Positions 23,814 to 35,202 of a stretch of 64,000 nt of DNA are shown piece after piece. Under the pieces are notes generated by a model. The model searched no databases and was not told the origin of the DNA. It worked only from the letters and a program-made list of their open reading frames with translations. Each line of letters begins with the position of its first letter. Positions within the stretch are counted from its first letter, which is position 1. The DNA is from Papaver somniferum (lineage: Eukaryota > Streptophyta > Magnoliopsida > Ranunculales > Papaveraceae): the NCBI RefSeq assembly GCF_003573695.1, contig NC_039368.1, forward strand, positions 16,434,360-16,498,359, written 5' to 3'. Made by a program: the position numbers and the translations under genes.

Positions 23814-24496
23814 AGATTCATTAACATAAAGTTTGTTATCACATAATTACGGAAGGAAAAACATATATTTAAAAGGGACAATTCAATGTCCAAAGAAATA
23901 TCCAATCCTTATCATGATTTTGACTGCCATGTTTAATAATCTGCAAATATTTGTAAGCTCCACTCACAGTAACATTGCCATACTTACTTGTAGACCATAT
24001 AGGTCTCTCAGTTAAGTCTGTAACACTGGAAATAGGGATAAACTTAATAGAATTAGTTATATCAAGGCTAACACAAATTCCTATCTTGTTGAAATCTCAA
24101 TCTTTAGAGACATGATCAATGAAAGAACTCATTGTTTCATAAGGAAAGATGGAAGTATCAAAGTTAGATATAAAAGCGATAGAAGAGTTGCCTAACCACT
24201 TATTTCTCCAAAAATCAACCATTGTCCCATCTCGTATCCTCTATCTAAGGGTATCCTTAATTGATAGCATTTGTACCCTCAACTATGCTTCTTCAATATC
24301 TAGAAGACTTATTTTAATTTCACTTTAGCACTCCAAAAATATGATCACTATAGTACTTAGCCTTGAGCAATTTAATCACAATACTATCAGGTTCTGGAAA
24401 GATCTTCCAAGCTGTTTTTGCAAGTAAAGACATATTATTAAGTTCTAAGTCTCTAAAATTCACTCCTCCTAGGTCTTTAATTCTACGGACAATGTC

Positions 24497-25238
24497 TCAT
24501 TTCACATTATGCATATTTTTCCAATCCTTATCACCTCCCCAAAAGAAATTTCTTATGAATTTATCCAATTTGTTCAAAATAGTTTTTAGTAGCTTGACAA
24601 CAAACATGATACAAGAAGAAATATGATCAATACAAGCACTTAACAAGGTACATATACCAACTAAGTTCAGATTCTTATACTTCCATCCTTGCATTCTATT
24701 GCTCATTTTTCCAACAATGTCAACAAAAGTTTTGTCGCTAATTCTTCCGCATTGTAAATGGATACCTAAGTACTTACGAGGTGTAGTGGCAACTTGAACC
24801 TGGAGGGAATTGGACAATACCTCTAGTAAAACTCCTTCCAAGATTGTCAGAAGCAAGGAGAGTGGACTTGTTTACATTGATTCTTTGGACTATCCAAGAG
24901 AAAAACTTGTCCAACAAAGATTTGAGATTAAGAGAATTTCTGTAGTTGTCCTTCAAGAAAATGATGTTGTCACCAGCAAACAAAGAGTGAGTAATCATTG
25001 AAGATCCTCTAGCTATAATAAATCCAGACGGGGATTTATCTTTAATGCCAACATTGATTAGTCTGGTTAAAGTCTCAAGACAAAGGATAAATAAGAAAGG
25101 GGATAAATGATCCCCTTGTCTAATACCATTAGAAGGTCTGAAACTAACACTAGGAGACCCATTAATTAATAAGCACTTGAAAAGAAACAGTAGAAATATA
25201 CTTGATAATCCATCCAACAAAATTATGATCAAACTCAT
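24497..25238 (-). pseudogene. LINE reverse transcriptase, catalytic part
   Basis: Two overlapping minus-strand frames hold NGIRQGDHLSPFLFILCLE, then LFAGDNIIFLKD, INVNKSTLLAS, and KYLGIHLQCGR with RNFFWGGD. These are the standard RT blocks of plant LINEs. The catalytic box, usually F/Y-A-D-D, reads FAGD, a Gly for Asp change at about 24972-24977. A frameshift near 24780-24850 splits the domain. The enzyme would be dead. Confidence 0.85.
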
Positions 25239-25277
25239 TGCAGGTTAAAATCTTTTCAATGAAATCCCATGTAATCC

Positions 25278-26559
25278 TATCATAGGCTTTATCAAATTCC
25301 AGTTTTAAGGTCATCTAACCTTTCTCACCTTTCTTAACCTTAAAAGAAAGGATAATCTCCTTGCAAATGATAGCAGAATAAAAAAAAGACATACCAGGAA
25401 TGAAAGCATGTTGATTTTGAGATAGAATCTTACAAATCAAAGGCCTAATTCTATTAGTGATAATACTAGTAATAGTCTTCATACTAAAATTACACAAACT
25501 AATAGGTTTGTACTCTTTAATACAGTTATGATTACTCACCTTAGGTATAAGAGCAATGAAGGTCATATTAAGTCTAACATCAAGATTACCGTAGGCAAAA
25601 AAATTCTTAACCATAGCAATGACTCTAGACCCAACATATCTATTTGTAGATTCTGTCCAAAAAAAGGGGGGAATGGATATTTGTTTGAAACGGTTCCCAA
25701 ATACCTGTTTTACGTCTTTGAGTACCTTGTATAAAAAATACCTTGTAATCCATCTGGGCCCGTGGCTTTAAGGGATCCCATTTGGCGAATAGCCAGCTGA
25801 ATCTCATCAACACCAACATCTCTACTAAGCTGAGCATTATTATCAGAAGTGATACATGGAGTAAACAGAGAGCTAATTTCACTATCAAGAGCATCAGAAT
25901 GAAAAGAATTAAAAAGATCAGAAAAATTATTCACAATACGAGATTCGATATGTTAAGCAGAATTAATCCATTCACCTCTCACATCTTTTAATATAACAAT
26001 AGAGTTTCTTTTCCTTCTGACCATTGTTGAAGTGTGTAAAAACCTATAAGTCACCTTCTTTAAGACAAAAGATCCTAGATTTCTGTTTCCAATAAGTCTC
26101 TTCAAGTTTCAGAAGTCTAAGATACTCAATCAGACAGTTTGCCATAATATTCCAAGCATCATCTGAAGGCCAATTATCAAACTCATTTTGAGCAATCCTA
26201 AGATTCTCACGAGCATCATCAATCTGCCTAAAAAGCTTACCAAAAACATGTGTATTACACTTCTTAGATTCGACCCGAACTCTAGAAACATTGTCTAAAA
26301 AATGATTACTAACAGAGCTAGTAATGTTTTGATACCATGTTTTTTCAATGATAGTCTCATATCTAGAATCTTCTGCCCAAATGGCTTCAAATCTAAAAGG
26401 TCTAGGATTATATCTACTCTTAGGTTCAAGATCAACAATCCTATGATCCGAGTTATTGTATGGGTGATGATATACTCGAGCTTTGTGAACAGGGACGGAG
26501 CTAAGTGCAGCTTAAGGGTGGCGACATCGCCCCCTATTTTTTTGTTAATTCATTAAAGA
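25278..26559 (-). repeat. LINE segment, duplicated copy A
   Basis: This repeats 26573-27760 with high identity. It contains the early RT region (ALIPKVSNHNCIKEYKPISL, FIPGMSFFYSAIICKEI) and upstream LINE sequence, and ends in the first ~70 bases of the hAT MITE. It keeps a ~75-base stretch (about 25645-25720) that copy B lacks. Confidence 0.85.
26490..26559. mobile_element. Truncated hAT MITE copy
   Basis: It begins CAGGGACGGAGCTAAGTGC after TTTGTGAA, as at 27707, and stops at CATTAAAGA, losing its other terminal repeat. It marks the breakpoint of the LINE duplication. Confidence 0.8.
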
Positions 26560-26572
26560 CTATTTCTAATAT

Positions 26573-27760
26573 TATCATAGGCTTTATCAAATTCCAGTTT
26601 TAAGGTCATCCAACCTTTCTCACCTTTCTTAACCTTAAAAGAATGGATAATCTCCTTGCAAATGATAGCAGAATAAAAAAAAGACATACCAGGAATGAAA
26701 GCATGTTGATTTTGAGATAGAATCTTACAAATCAAAGGCCTAATTCTATTAGTGATAATACTAGTAATAGTATTCATACTAAAATTACACAAACTAATAG
26801 GTTTGCACTCTTTAATACAGTTAGGATTACTCACCTTAGGTATAAGAGCAATGAAGGTCATATTAAGTCTAGCATCAAGATTACCGTAGGCAAAAAAATT
26901 CTTAACCATAGCAATGACTCTAGATCCAACATATTTTTAATACCTTGTATAAAAAATACCTTGTAATCCATCTGGGCCCGTGGCTTTAAGGGATCCCATT
27001 TGGCGAATAGCCAGCTGAATCTCATCAACACCAACATCTCTACTAAGCTGAGCATTATTATCAGAAGTGATACATGGAGTAAACAGAGAGCTAATTTCAC
27101 TATCAAGAGCATCAGAATGAGAAGAATTAAAAAGATCATAAAAATTATTCACAATACGAGATTCGATATGTTAAGCAGAATTAATCCATTCACCTCTCAC
27201 ATCTTTTAATATAACAATAGAGTTTCTTTTCCTTCTGACCATTGTTGAAGTGTGTAAAAACCTATAAGTCACCTTCTTTAAGATAAAAGATCCTAGATTT
27301 CTGTTTCCAATAAGTCTCTTGAAGTTTCAGAAGTCTAAGATACTCAATCAGACAGTTTTCCATAATATTCCAAGCATCATCCGAAGGCCAATTATCAAAC
27401 TCATTTTGAGCAATCCTAAGATTCTCACGAGCATCATCAATCTGCTTAAAAAGGTTACCAAAAACATGTGTATTATACTTCTTAGATTCGACCCGAACTC
27501 TAGAGTCATTGTCTAAAAAATGATTACTAACAGAGCTAGTAATGTTTTGATACCATGTTTTTTCAATGATAGTCTCATATCTAGAATCTTCTCCCAAATG
27601 GCTTCAAATCTAAAAGGTCTAGGATTATATCTACTCTTAGGTTCAAGATCAACAATCCTATGATCCGAGTTATTGTATGGGTGATGATATACTCGAGCTT
27701 TGTGAACAGGGACGGAGCTAAGTGCAGCTTAAGGGCGGCGCCCGTGCCCCCTATTTTTTT
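26573..27760 (-). repeat. LINE segment, duplicated copy B
   Basis: This is a direct tandem copy of 25278-26559. It includes [36 protein letters not shown] and the EN-RT linker. It joins the complete MITE (27707-27888) on its right. A ~75-base deletion at about 26935 distinguishes it from copy A. Confidence 0.85.
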
Positions 27761-27888
27761 GTTAATTCATTAAAGATCCCTTGATATTTTTATTATTTGC
27801 AAGAAGAATCCCTTAACAATCCCCCTCCCCCCTAAAATATATGTTTTGTAAACTAGCCCCTTGTAAAAAAATTCTAGCTCCGTCCCTG
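27707..27888. mobile_element. hAT-type MITE, 182 bp
   Basis: The terminal inverted repeats are CAGGGACGGAGCTA and TAGCTCCGTCCCTG. The flanks TTTGTGAA (27699-27706) and TTTGTGAA (27889-27896) are a perfect 8-bp target duplication. The element has no coding capacity and sits between the endonuclease and RT parts of the LINE. Confidence 0.9.
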
Positions 27889-27896
27889 TTTGTGAA

Positions 27897-28524
27897 ACCT
27901 GTATTCCCAGCTAGAATTTGCCACAACTCTGTTCATTTTCTCCTTGATGTTAGCAACACCAACTCTCCTGTTATTCCATGTGAATCTAGAACCATTGCCT
28001 CCAAGATCTATAACACCACACTTATTCAAAACCTCCTTGGGCTCAGAAACTTGACTATTCGTCTGGTTTTTACCCCACATCTTCTCATGGCCACCACAGA
28101 TGGCATTTAAGTAACCAATGGCCATCCAACGAGCACCAGAGATATCAGAAATAACATTCAATTCATCCCACATTCTCTTCCAATTAACCTTATTGGTACT
28201 ACCATAAACATATGACAAAATTCAAGGTTGCTAGAACTTTGCAATTACAACAGGATGGATTTCCCATCTAGACTTCTTAGTAGCCTGAATATCAAACTCA
28301 TTGTCGTTCCATATGAGACAAAGGCCACTGGAATAACCCCAAGGATCAACAATGATGGAATGAGATAATCCAACCTTACTAACACTCTCAGCAACAATAT
28401 CTTCTAACACTCTGGTCTCAAGTAAGACAACAATTGAAGGCTTGTGCCTCTTAATTAGTTTCTTCGTTACTCTCACAAAAGAAGGCCTAGCAAGACCCCT
28501 ACAATTCCACGACATAATCTTCAT
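27897..28524 (-). pseudogene. LINE endonuclease domain
   Basis: It starts MKIMSWNCRGLARPSFVR, the classic start of plant L1 ORF2, with LLETRV holding the conserved Glu. It continues after in-frame stops near 28220 with SYVYGSTNK, GARWMAIGYLNAI and GGNGSRFTWNNRR. This is an apurinic-type endonuclease fold. The GDFN-type Asp is degenerate (GYLNA) and two stops interrupt it, so it is inactive. Confidence 0.85.
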
Positions 28525-28560
28525 GTTAAAATTAGAAGAAGGGCATAAACATGTGAGGGA

Positions 28561-29140
28561 TTAAACATGTGAGGCTTCATGGGATCCTGAAAATCCCCCC
28601 AACTCTCGGCAGCTTGTTAATCCATCTTCATCAATGAGCTGAGCCTTGTCTTGAACATCCTTTGGTAGTTCACATCCAAATCCAGTCGGGTAGTGATTAA
28701 CATCTCGAACTGCCAAAGACCTTTTACTAGGATCAGGGTCTTCACTAACAGTGCCATCACTACTTCCAGAAGTGTTACATCTAACCAACTCCTTAGGTCG
28801 CATTCCGCCTCCTCCCTCCCTCCCTTCTCTTAGGAATGTTACTAGGTCTTAATGCTCCCTGTTGTACCTTGAAAGCCTGATTGGCCTCAATATTCTGTTG
28901 GTTTGCTCCAAAAATCCACCAAAATTTACTTGAGCTGCATTGTGTACTAACTCCGGCATTGTAGCTCTGAATTGGTTGCGCAAATCCTCCGCTTCCTCTC
29001 TCAGCTGAATTATTTGGTCCTCTCCCGAAATTTGCTCCATTATCAGTTCCATCAGATCCTCCACCATTGCACTTAACCGGCAAGTAGTATCGTCGTTTTG
29101 GGCCTTGCTTATGCAAAAGTAATAAACACATGGGATGCAC
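28561..29140 (-). pseudogene. LINE ORF1 C-terminal remnant
   Basis: Minus-strand frames carry a Gly/Ser/Asn-rich, basic segment (NIPKRREGGRRRNAT) followed by LVRCNTSGSSDGTVSEDPDP just upstream of the ORF2 start. Position and composition fit the tail of a plant LINE ORF1, but the RNA-binding and CCHC domains are not visible. The overlapping 223-residue frame to 29520 mixes this with unrelated AT-rich DNA. Confidence 0.45.
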
Positions 29141-29517
29141 GTGTGTGTAAGAAAATACACCATTACGGTTGGGTTTGAGTAACTGTGGCCTGAGGGGTAC
29201 GTCATGGGTTTCAGCTCCCTATTCCCTTCACATATATAATAACAGCAATCATAGTGCAGAACAAAATGAATATATATATATTTTCTTTTAGTAAGTAACA
29301 AACCTGCAGGTAAGACATGAAAGGTGTAGTGGAAAAGAATGACACAACCCAACTGCGATATTCCCAAGTGCTCATAGTACCGACATTTGCTTATCTCGTT
29401 CAAATAACTTAATTGCCACCAAACCTTAATAAATGGTGGCAATAATGTGGTTCTCAGAGAGAATATGCATGTACGGTGTACCAAACACTGTTTATGTTGT
29501 ACTAGGTAATTAAAATC

Positions 29518-32009
29518 CAATAACTCTGTTCAGCCCACCGTTCCATCGTCAATCCCACTGCTGAGGTGGCCATAACTTTTTTGTTTTTGTGGTTTTCTTC
29601 TCTCAGGTGACGTGGGTTTTTAATCCTCTTTTTATTCTTCTCCGAACGAAAGAAAATCCTTTTTTTCTCTTCTTTTATTTCTTCGTTTCGGCTCAGGGAA
29701 AGAGATCTTCAATATATCATCCCAAAAAATATATCGGATCCAGGGAACAAAGGTGTTTAATTCTTTAGAAAGCTCGATGCTGCAGCATATTAAGTTCAAG
29801 ATTTTAGCTAAGATAGGACGGCTTCTCCTCAATTCGGGTAATTATGTCTTTGTTGATTTCGATTTACTAGTTTATAATAGAAGATTATATTCAGATGTGC
29901 ACTGAATGAGATGGAGGAATTGGAAAGATACTCTCGATAATCGTTTAGGCCAAGGATAAAGATTCCCGTTGATGTTGCTGGGGATTGTGTTATGTCCATG
30001 ATGAAAGCCGTCCTCCTGATAACTTAAAAGACAACGAACAAATATACTTCTGAGTGAATAAATCTCAATGCCATGATGGTTGATTACAGTCCACGGTGAT
30101 TGTGAGAGATACATGAACTACAGAATCACTATTAAATTTTGGAGACTAGGATATATATGTTGCCCGAGAGTAATGCAGTGCTTCAGAACACCTGCCATCA
30201 TACAAATGCACATGTTTAATTACACATTTGGTGTAATACTCATGGAATTGTTAACTAGTGGATCGTCAAGGAATTTTGATTGTCAAGGTTCATGTAACTT
30301 TGTTTCGTTTTACTTGTATAGCATTGTTTATAGAAATTTTAGAATGTTTTCTTGTGTGAAAATTTTGAACTTTATCAGATTTTTGGTATAACAACCATAA
30401 AACAGGATCAACAGTAAGTTAAGGTTCAATCTATTGTACGTACAACAATTCAAAAACTTGTGAATTATTGCATTTACTGTAATGTAAACATTTTTAATTA
30501 TTGTTATCGACTACTTTCGGAAAATATATTGCATATCTAGAAAAAAAAACTACACCAAGAACCGTGACCATTATTAGTACACTTCTGACATGATGGAGTG
30601 TTTTTTCCCTTCATCAGACAATATTTCTGTTTTGAAGACTCGGAATTAACATGATAATTGATATAGCGGTACAAGTGACTATTGTCGCTTATCTTTTATA
30701 TACTCTAGACATCCCAACCATCTTTGCGACTATCGAAATCATATTTCGAATTAGTGATGCTCCCATGTATCCCAGCGTAGTCACTTCGTACATGCGGCTT
30801 CCAACAACTCATCCCCTTGTATAGCAGACTATCAGGTCTACCTTAGTTCTGCCTCCTTGTTTACCAGAGTTATGGACTTCCTAAAAATCAAATCAGCCTA
30901 GTTATGAAGTGCGTAAGTATTCATTACTCATTAGATAAATAAAGTATGTGTTTCTTACGGTTAATTGCATATATCATAAAGCAAAATTAACTGTTCAAGA
31001 GTTCTTCGCTTATTTTTGGCAATGATATATCACTCCAAAACCTCGAAGAGAATAATTGGCCTGTAATAGATAATAAATAACATTAGTTAAATCATGCAAT
31101 AGCAGTGTTACAGATTGAACCTAGTATTTCACTACTTTATGATATAGTATTTCCTATCTAAAATTCCAATCTGTAAGAAAATGGTAAGGAGAAGGCTTGG
31201 CTTTGTGCTTAGAGTAGTTTCTTTGTATTCTTTCAGAAGGGTTATTAGCAAAATGCTGATGCTATCGCAGTGGTTATAGATGGAATCATCACTGATTTAG
31301 GCAAACACGAAAAGTAAATGGGCATCAACAATGGATTATGTGGATCTCTAGTTGCACCTAATATGAGTGTTTCGTCATAAATTTACGTTTGTGTTGCTTA
31401 AGTACTCTAAGCAGTTCCTTTTGCTGTAATGTTAATTATGACCCACCACTTTAAGCATTCTACTTGTGCTTCGTCAAAACAAGTAGAATATTTTCACTGC
31501 CACCAAAATGAGATTAAAAAAAAAAAGAGTGAAATACCTAGCACAGACCTTGTGAGTCTTAGCTTGCCTCATAAGCTTCTGTAACTCATCTAAACTTCAG
31601 ACCTTAATTTAATGTTCTTAATCTGATTTGAAAATCAATGATGCGGATCTTATCAATCGAGGGAAAAAAATGACATATCTAAGTTTTGAAATTTTATGAG
31701 TCAATGAAACCCTAACTTGAAACTCCAAAAAAAAAAAAAGAAAAAAAAAATCAAGAGAAAGAGTGCAATGAAAACAAGGGACAACTTACTTAGCAGTAGA
31801 TCTTCTTGACGTTTGTTTCCTCTATTGATTCCTGTTCTTTGATGATAGGAAGATACTACCGGAGAATAAACGAGAACAAATATGGAAAAAGAAAAAGAGG
31901 ACGATCATCAGCGGAAAGAAGGAAACCCACGTAGAAAATGAAGTCAAGCCAAGTCATTGCCACCTGGGATTGACTGTGGGATGGAACCGTGGGCTGAATA
32001 GAATTATAC
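29518..32009. mobile_element. Mutator-like TIR element, 2,492 bp, non-autonomous
   Basis: The ends are inverted repeats of about 55 bases: left TCTGTTCAGCCCACCGTTCC, right (reverse complement) TCTATTCAGCCCACGGTTCC, followed on both sides by GTCAATCCCA and GGTGGC. The perfect 9-bp flanks ATTAAAATC (29509-29517 and 32010-32018) are a Mutator-type target duplication. No transposase is visible. The interior is unlike the flanks and includes a kinase-like fragment at 30140-30285, so this may be a Pack-MULE. Confidence 0.8.
30140..30285 (+). pseudogene. Receptor-like kinase fragment captured in Mutator-like element
   Basis: Within the frame 30080-30391, the peptide FNYTFGVILMELLTSGSSRN fits kinase subdomain IX of plant receptor-like kinases, whose usual form is DVYSFGV(I/V)L(L/M)ELLTG. 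The preceding GYICCPRV is where GY(I/L)APE is expected. The catalytic Asp motifs are absent and there is no complete domain, so it cannot be a working kinase. The match is short; I consider it likely but not certain. Confidence 0.5.
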
Positions 32010-32018
32010 ATTAAAATC

Positions 32019-34344
32019 ATGGTCAAATGAACTTATGGTCGAGGATGAAATGACGACAATTATATCAGCTCAGGGAAAGTGAAACAACAAAAATGCCATT
32101 TGATTAGGTAACGTATGGTCGGTTATTATGCCCATTTTTAGCATCCGTGGCTGTTGGTATTGAGTGATCTTGTACATATGTAAACTGTTCTCAAGCAGCA
32201 GTCCCATCAATTGAGTAGTCAGATCAGAATATAAAGCTTCCTCCAGTGATCCACATCCACATGAATCGTCTTGTATAATTTGCTCTCTGAGTTGTTTCTA
32301 GTTTGCTTGCCTTTGTGGTAGGCCTCTTTAATTCACCTCTGTTGATCAAAAACAAATTGATAACAAATTTCTTGGTATCAAGGGTGTGCACTGTTGAGAG
32401 ACCCTCAGGATTGGAACCAAAACACTCGGAATGTAGAAATTTGTCGGTCATTGGCAGGTGCATCTCTAGTAAAGTGTGGTAAAATGGTTGCAACAATCCA
32501 AGCGCGGCCGTTGCATATCTTTGGTTTTTTGGTTGTTGACATTTATGACTGTGGATGCAGTTTGAGACGGTTTTAGAAGCGAAAACACAACTTACCTCTT
32601 ACCTCATTGAGTAAATTATTACCCAATCATTCGACTCTGCACAACAGGTAGAGAGGGTTAAAATGGATATTAGTAGATAGATGACACGATCATCAGCTTG
32701 TGAAGATGTATTTGAGCAGTATGCTTCCTTTTTTTTTCATTTTTTTGAAGCATATTGAGTAGCATGCTATGCTCTCCAATCTCCATATAAATTTCTTTAG
32801 CTTTCTCGACAAATTATTTGGGACGAAAAAGTCTCCCCACCACACCGTCGCAGGAGACAATCTTTCAGATCTTGACGTATCCTAAATTTTCTGGTTTCAT
32901 CTCGTGGCTTTCCTCTCTTTTGCCACTTAACTTGGACTCGGGTATGGTGTAGCACGATGTTGTTGTTTTTCTTGACTGAAAATCAAAGATACAAGTCATC
33001 AAGACATAATCGCAACTACTATGATCCTTGGCTAACCGGAGGCGGAAATTAAATCTCGGAATAAATTTGTTCAGTGGAAACTGAGTATCCATAAAACGGA
33101 ATTGTGTGTTGGGAATTTGTGGCTTAAGATATAAAAGGTCAATAATAAAATAAAACAATACAATTGTGTAGTTCTGATAAGCCATAACTTTGCTAATTAC
33201 CATAGTCTAACCAATTTAGTTACCGTAGTGGTTATTCATTACCAAATTGTACCCAAAAATTGCTAAGCAAACTATAGTGCCTGCTTGGTTGAATTTAGGG
33301 TGGAAACACAAAACAAAACAATCAAGATTATTAATCATAGAACGGTTTGGCCTTTTGACTTTTATTTATTTGGAACGAGAATAAAGGCCGTGGAGAATCG
33401 AGGGGTTTTAGGAAAAATATACTACTATCAAAGTAGTCGAACTCGCTCCTGGATTAGGAGGTTTAGAGCGAGCAGCAATGAGTTCGGATGTGAAAATTGT
33501 CAAAACTCGGAACTTATTTATTAAAGATTTATATATTCCTACTCATCAGTCATGTTTTTACCTAATTAAAGTTAAAATTTTAACACTACAATATAAGTAA
33601 GTGTATAACATTGTTATAGTAAACCTATTAATCATGCTTTTAGAGGTTTTTACATTTGATAACTCTCATTTGTAGGGTCACGAATTTTTTATTTTCTGAT
33701 TTTGGTGCATCCAGTGCCAACTCGTTTTGCTCAAAAATCAGTTGAAATTGACAAAATCGGCCGCCTTAATCGCCAAAATCGAAATGGCTTGGAATTAGGA
33801 ATCACATCGGTCATATAGCGAGTAGTGATTACTCGGCAAGTAATCGCCCTTGGAGAACGATTTTCACTACACTGACTACTATGTAATTAAAGCAACCTCT
33901 GACATTTAACTTTTTAGCTAGGTCCCATGATATTTAGTTTTGGGCCCACTAAACCTCAGAAAAGGTTTGCATTCTCTCTTTGGGAATAATTTAGGGTTTA
34001 GCAGTTTTAGAGTGGTTTTCTTGACAGTTATCCAGAACCGTTGCTATTTAATAAATTTTAAATTTCATGTTTCTTGCATTTAAAATTCTAGGTAAACTTG
34101 GAATAATATTCATCATTTCCTGGTGGTATAACATGGTCTCAAGAAATATGATGTGTAAGACATCACTAGTATTCACATTTCATATATTAGGTAAATTAAA
34201 CGAAGAAATTTTCGAGACTTTAACCCTGTTAAACATGTGGTATTTTCTGGGTGTGTTAGTTAATCTGTTTGCTCGTAGAAACATTTGGTTTATTATTGTA
34301 ACTGAATGAAGCTTCTGCAAGTTTTAGGCGTTTCAACATTGTAA
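32019..34344. other. No supported gene (2.3 kb)
   Basis: The frames 32224-32496 (minus) and 32865-33203 (minus) have normal-looking composition but no domain I recognise, and no splice partners. The last part, up to the primer site at 34345, may be the 5' LTR of the degenerate copia element that follows; it ends in TTTCAACA. Confidence 0.4.
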
Positions 34345-34357
34345 TTGGTATCGAAGC
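34345..34357 (+). other. Primer binding site of degenerate copia element
   Basis: TTGGTATCGAAGC matches the initiator tRNA-Met type primer site with one change. The gag-like remnant follows. Confidence 0.6.
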
Positions 34358-34559
34358 TTAAGATACACCTTTTTTGAACTTGAGTATTCTTAATATTGCA
34401 GTTAAGATTTTCTTTAACTTGATCGAGTCAATTATGATCTCAATAAAGGTTTGTTTGTTATCTTTACTCGAGTCTTTTATGAACAATGGTTGGAACAGAG
34501 CAGCCAAATGATACATCGGGAGAAATTTGTTATCAATATCTAAGGGTTAGGAAATGAAA

Positions 34560-35120
34560 GAAAAAATTACCCACAAGGAGCTTAACTCAAGGCAGAAAAC
34601 TTAACATAATCAATAATTTTGTTCTATGAAAGACGAATGTAATGGATACGCTTTTTCGTCTTGACCTAATCGAAGCTCAAGAAGGTCAACCATGTGAGAA
34701 TAATAATAAGCAATGACACTCATTAAGTTAACTTTAGGGCGCATTAAGGTGTGTTATCAACATAAAACTTTGGCTATGAAACTTTGGCAAAGTTGGATAA
34801 AGAATACTTAGTGAAGAACGTGGATAATATGATATGTCTTAAGTAAATTTTGTATCGTCGATACAACATGAAAAACAAAAAAAATTGGAAGAACACCTAG
34901 ACTATTTTAACAAACTTTTATTTAGTTGATTAACTACAACGATATCACCGAAAGGCACCGAACAAGATCTATGTCATGGGAAACCTCTCCTTAGTGGTAT
35001 GAATGAGCCCATGATTATATTATTACAAGGTAACACAACACTGAAGTATGAATAGTCATTGCTGCATTATGAAGTGAGGAATTCAGGAAAATGTGTATGT
35101 AAGACATTGAAAACTAAACT
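34560..35120 (+). pseudogene. Ty1/copia gag remnant
   Basis: Across several frames the plus strand yields MKLWQSWIKN, EEYLVKNVDNMICLK, YRRYNMKNKKNLEEHLDYFN and a KPLLSGMNEPM-like string. These resemble the UBN2-type gag of plant copia elements (L...Y...M....SV..HL..F..L). Stops and frameshifts are frequent. No knuckle, protease or pol follows before the solo LTR begins. Confidence 0.65.
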
Positions 35121-35202
35121 TAAATAGCGCAACAAAAAATTTCAATCCAATAAGATAACTATACATCTTCCTGATTTATTCACTGCACAATGATATAACC
35201 AC

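Larger units (their letters stand above)
22853..29100 (-). mobile_element. L1-type LINE (decayed), with internal duplication
   Basis: On the minus strand the order is: ORF1 remnant (about 29100-28561), endonuclease (28524-27874), middle region, reverse transcriptase (26909-24497, partly duplicated), zinc-knuckle-like zf-RVT region (23813-23427), RNase H (about 23400-22898) and an A-rich tail (22877-22853). That is the usual plant L1 layout. Stops and frameshifts break it throughout. No clear target duplication was found. A 1.2 kb tandem duplication and a hAT MITE lie inside it. Confidence 0.85.

Noticed and set aside
28849..29520. 223-residue minus-strand frame
   Set aside because: Only its C-terminal part overlaps the LINE ORF1 remnant; the rest is AT-rich chance frame.
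32224..33203. Two minus-strand frames of 90 and 112 residues
   Set aside because: No recognisable domain, no conserved splice layout; cannot be supported as genes.
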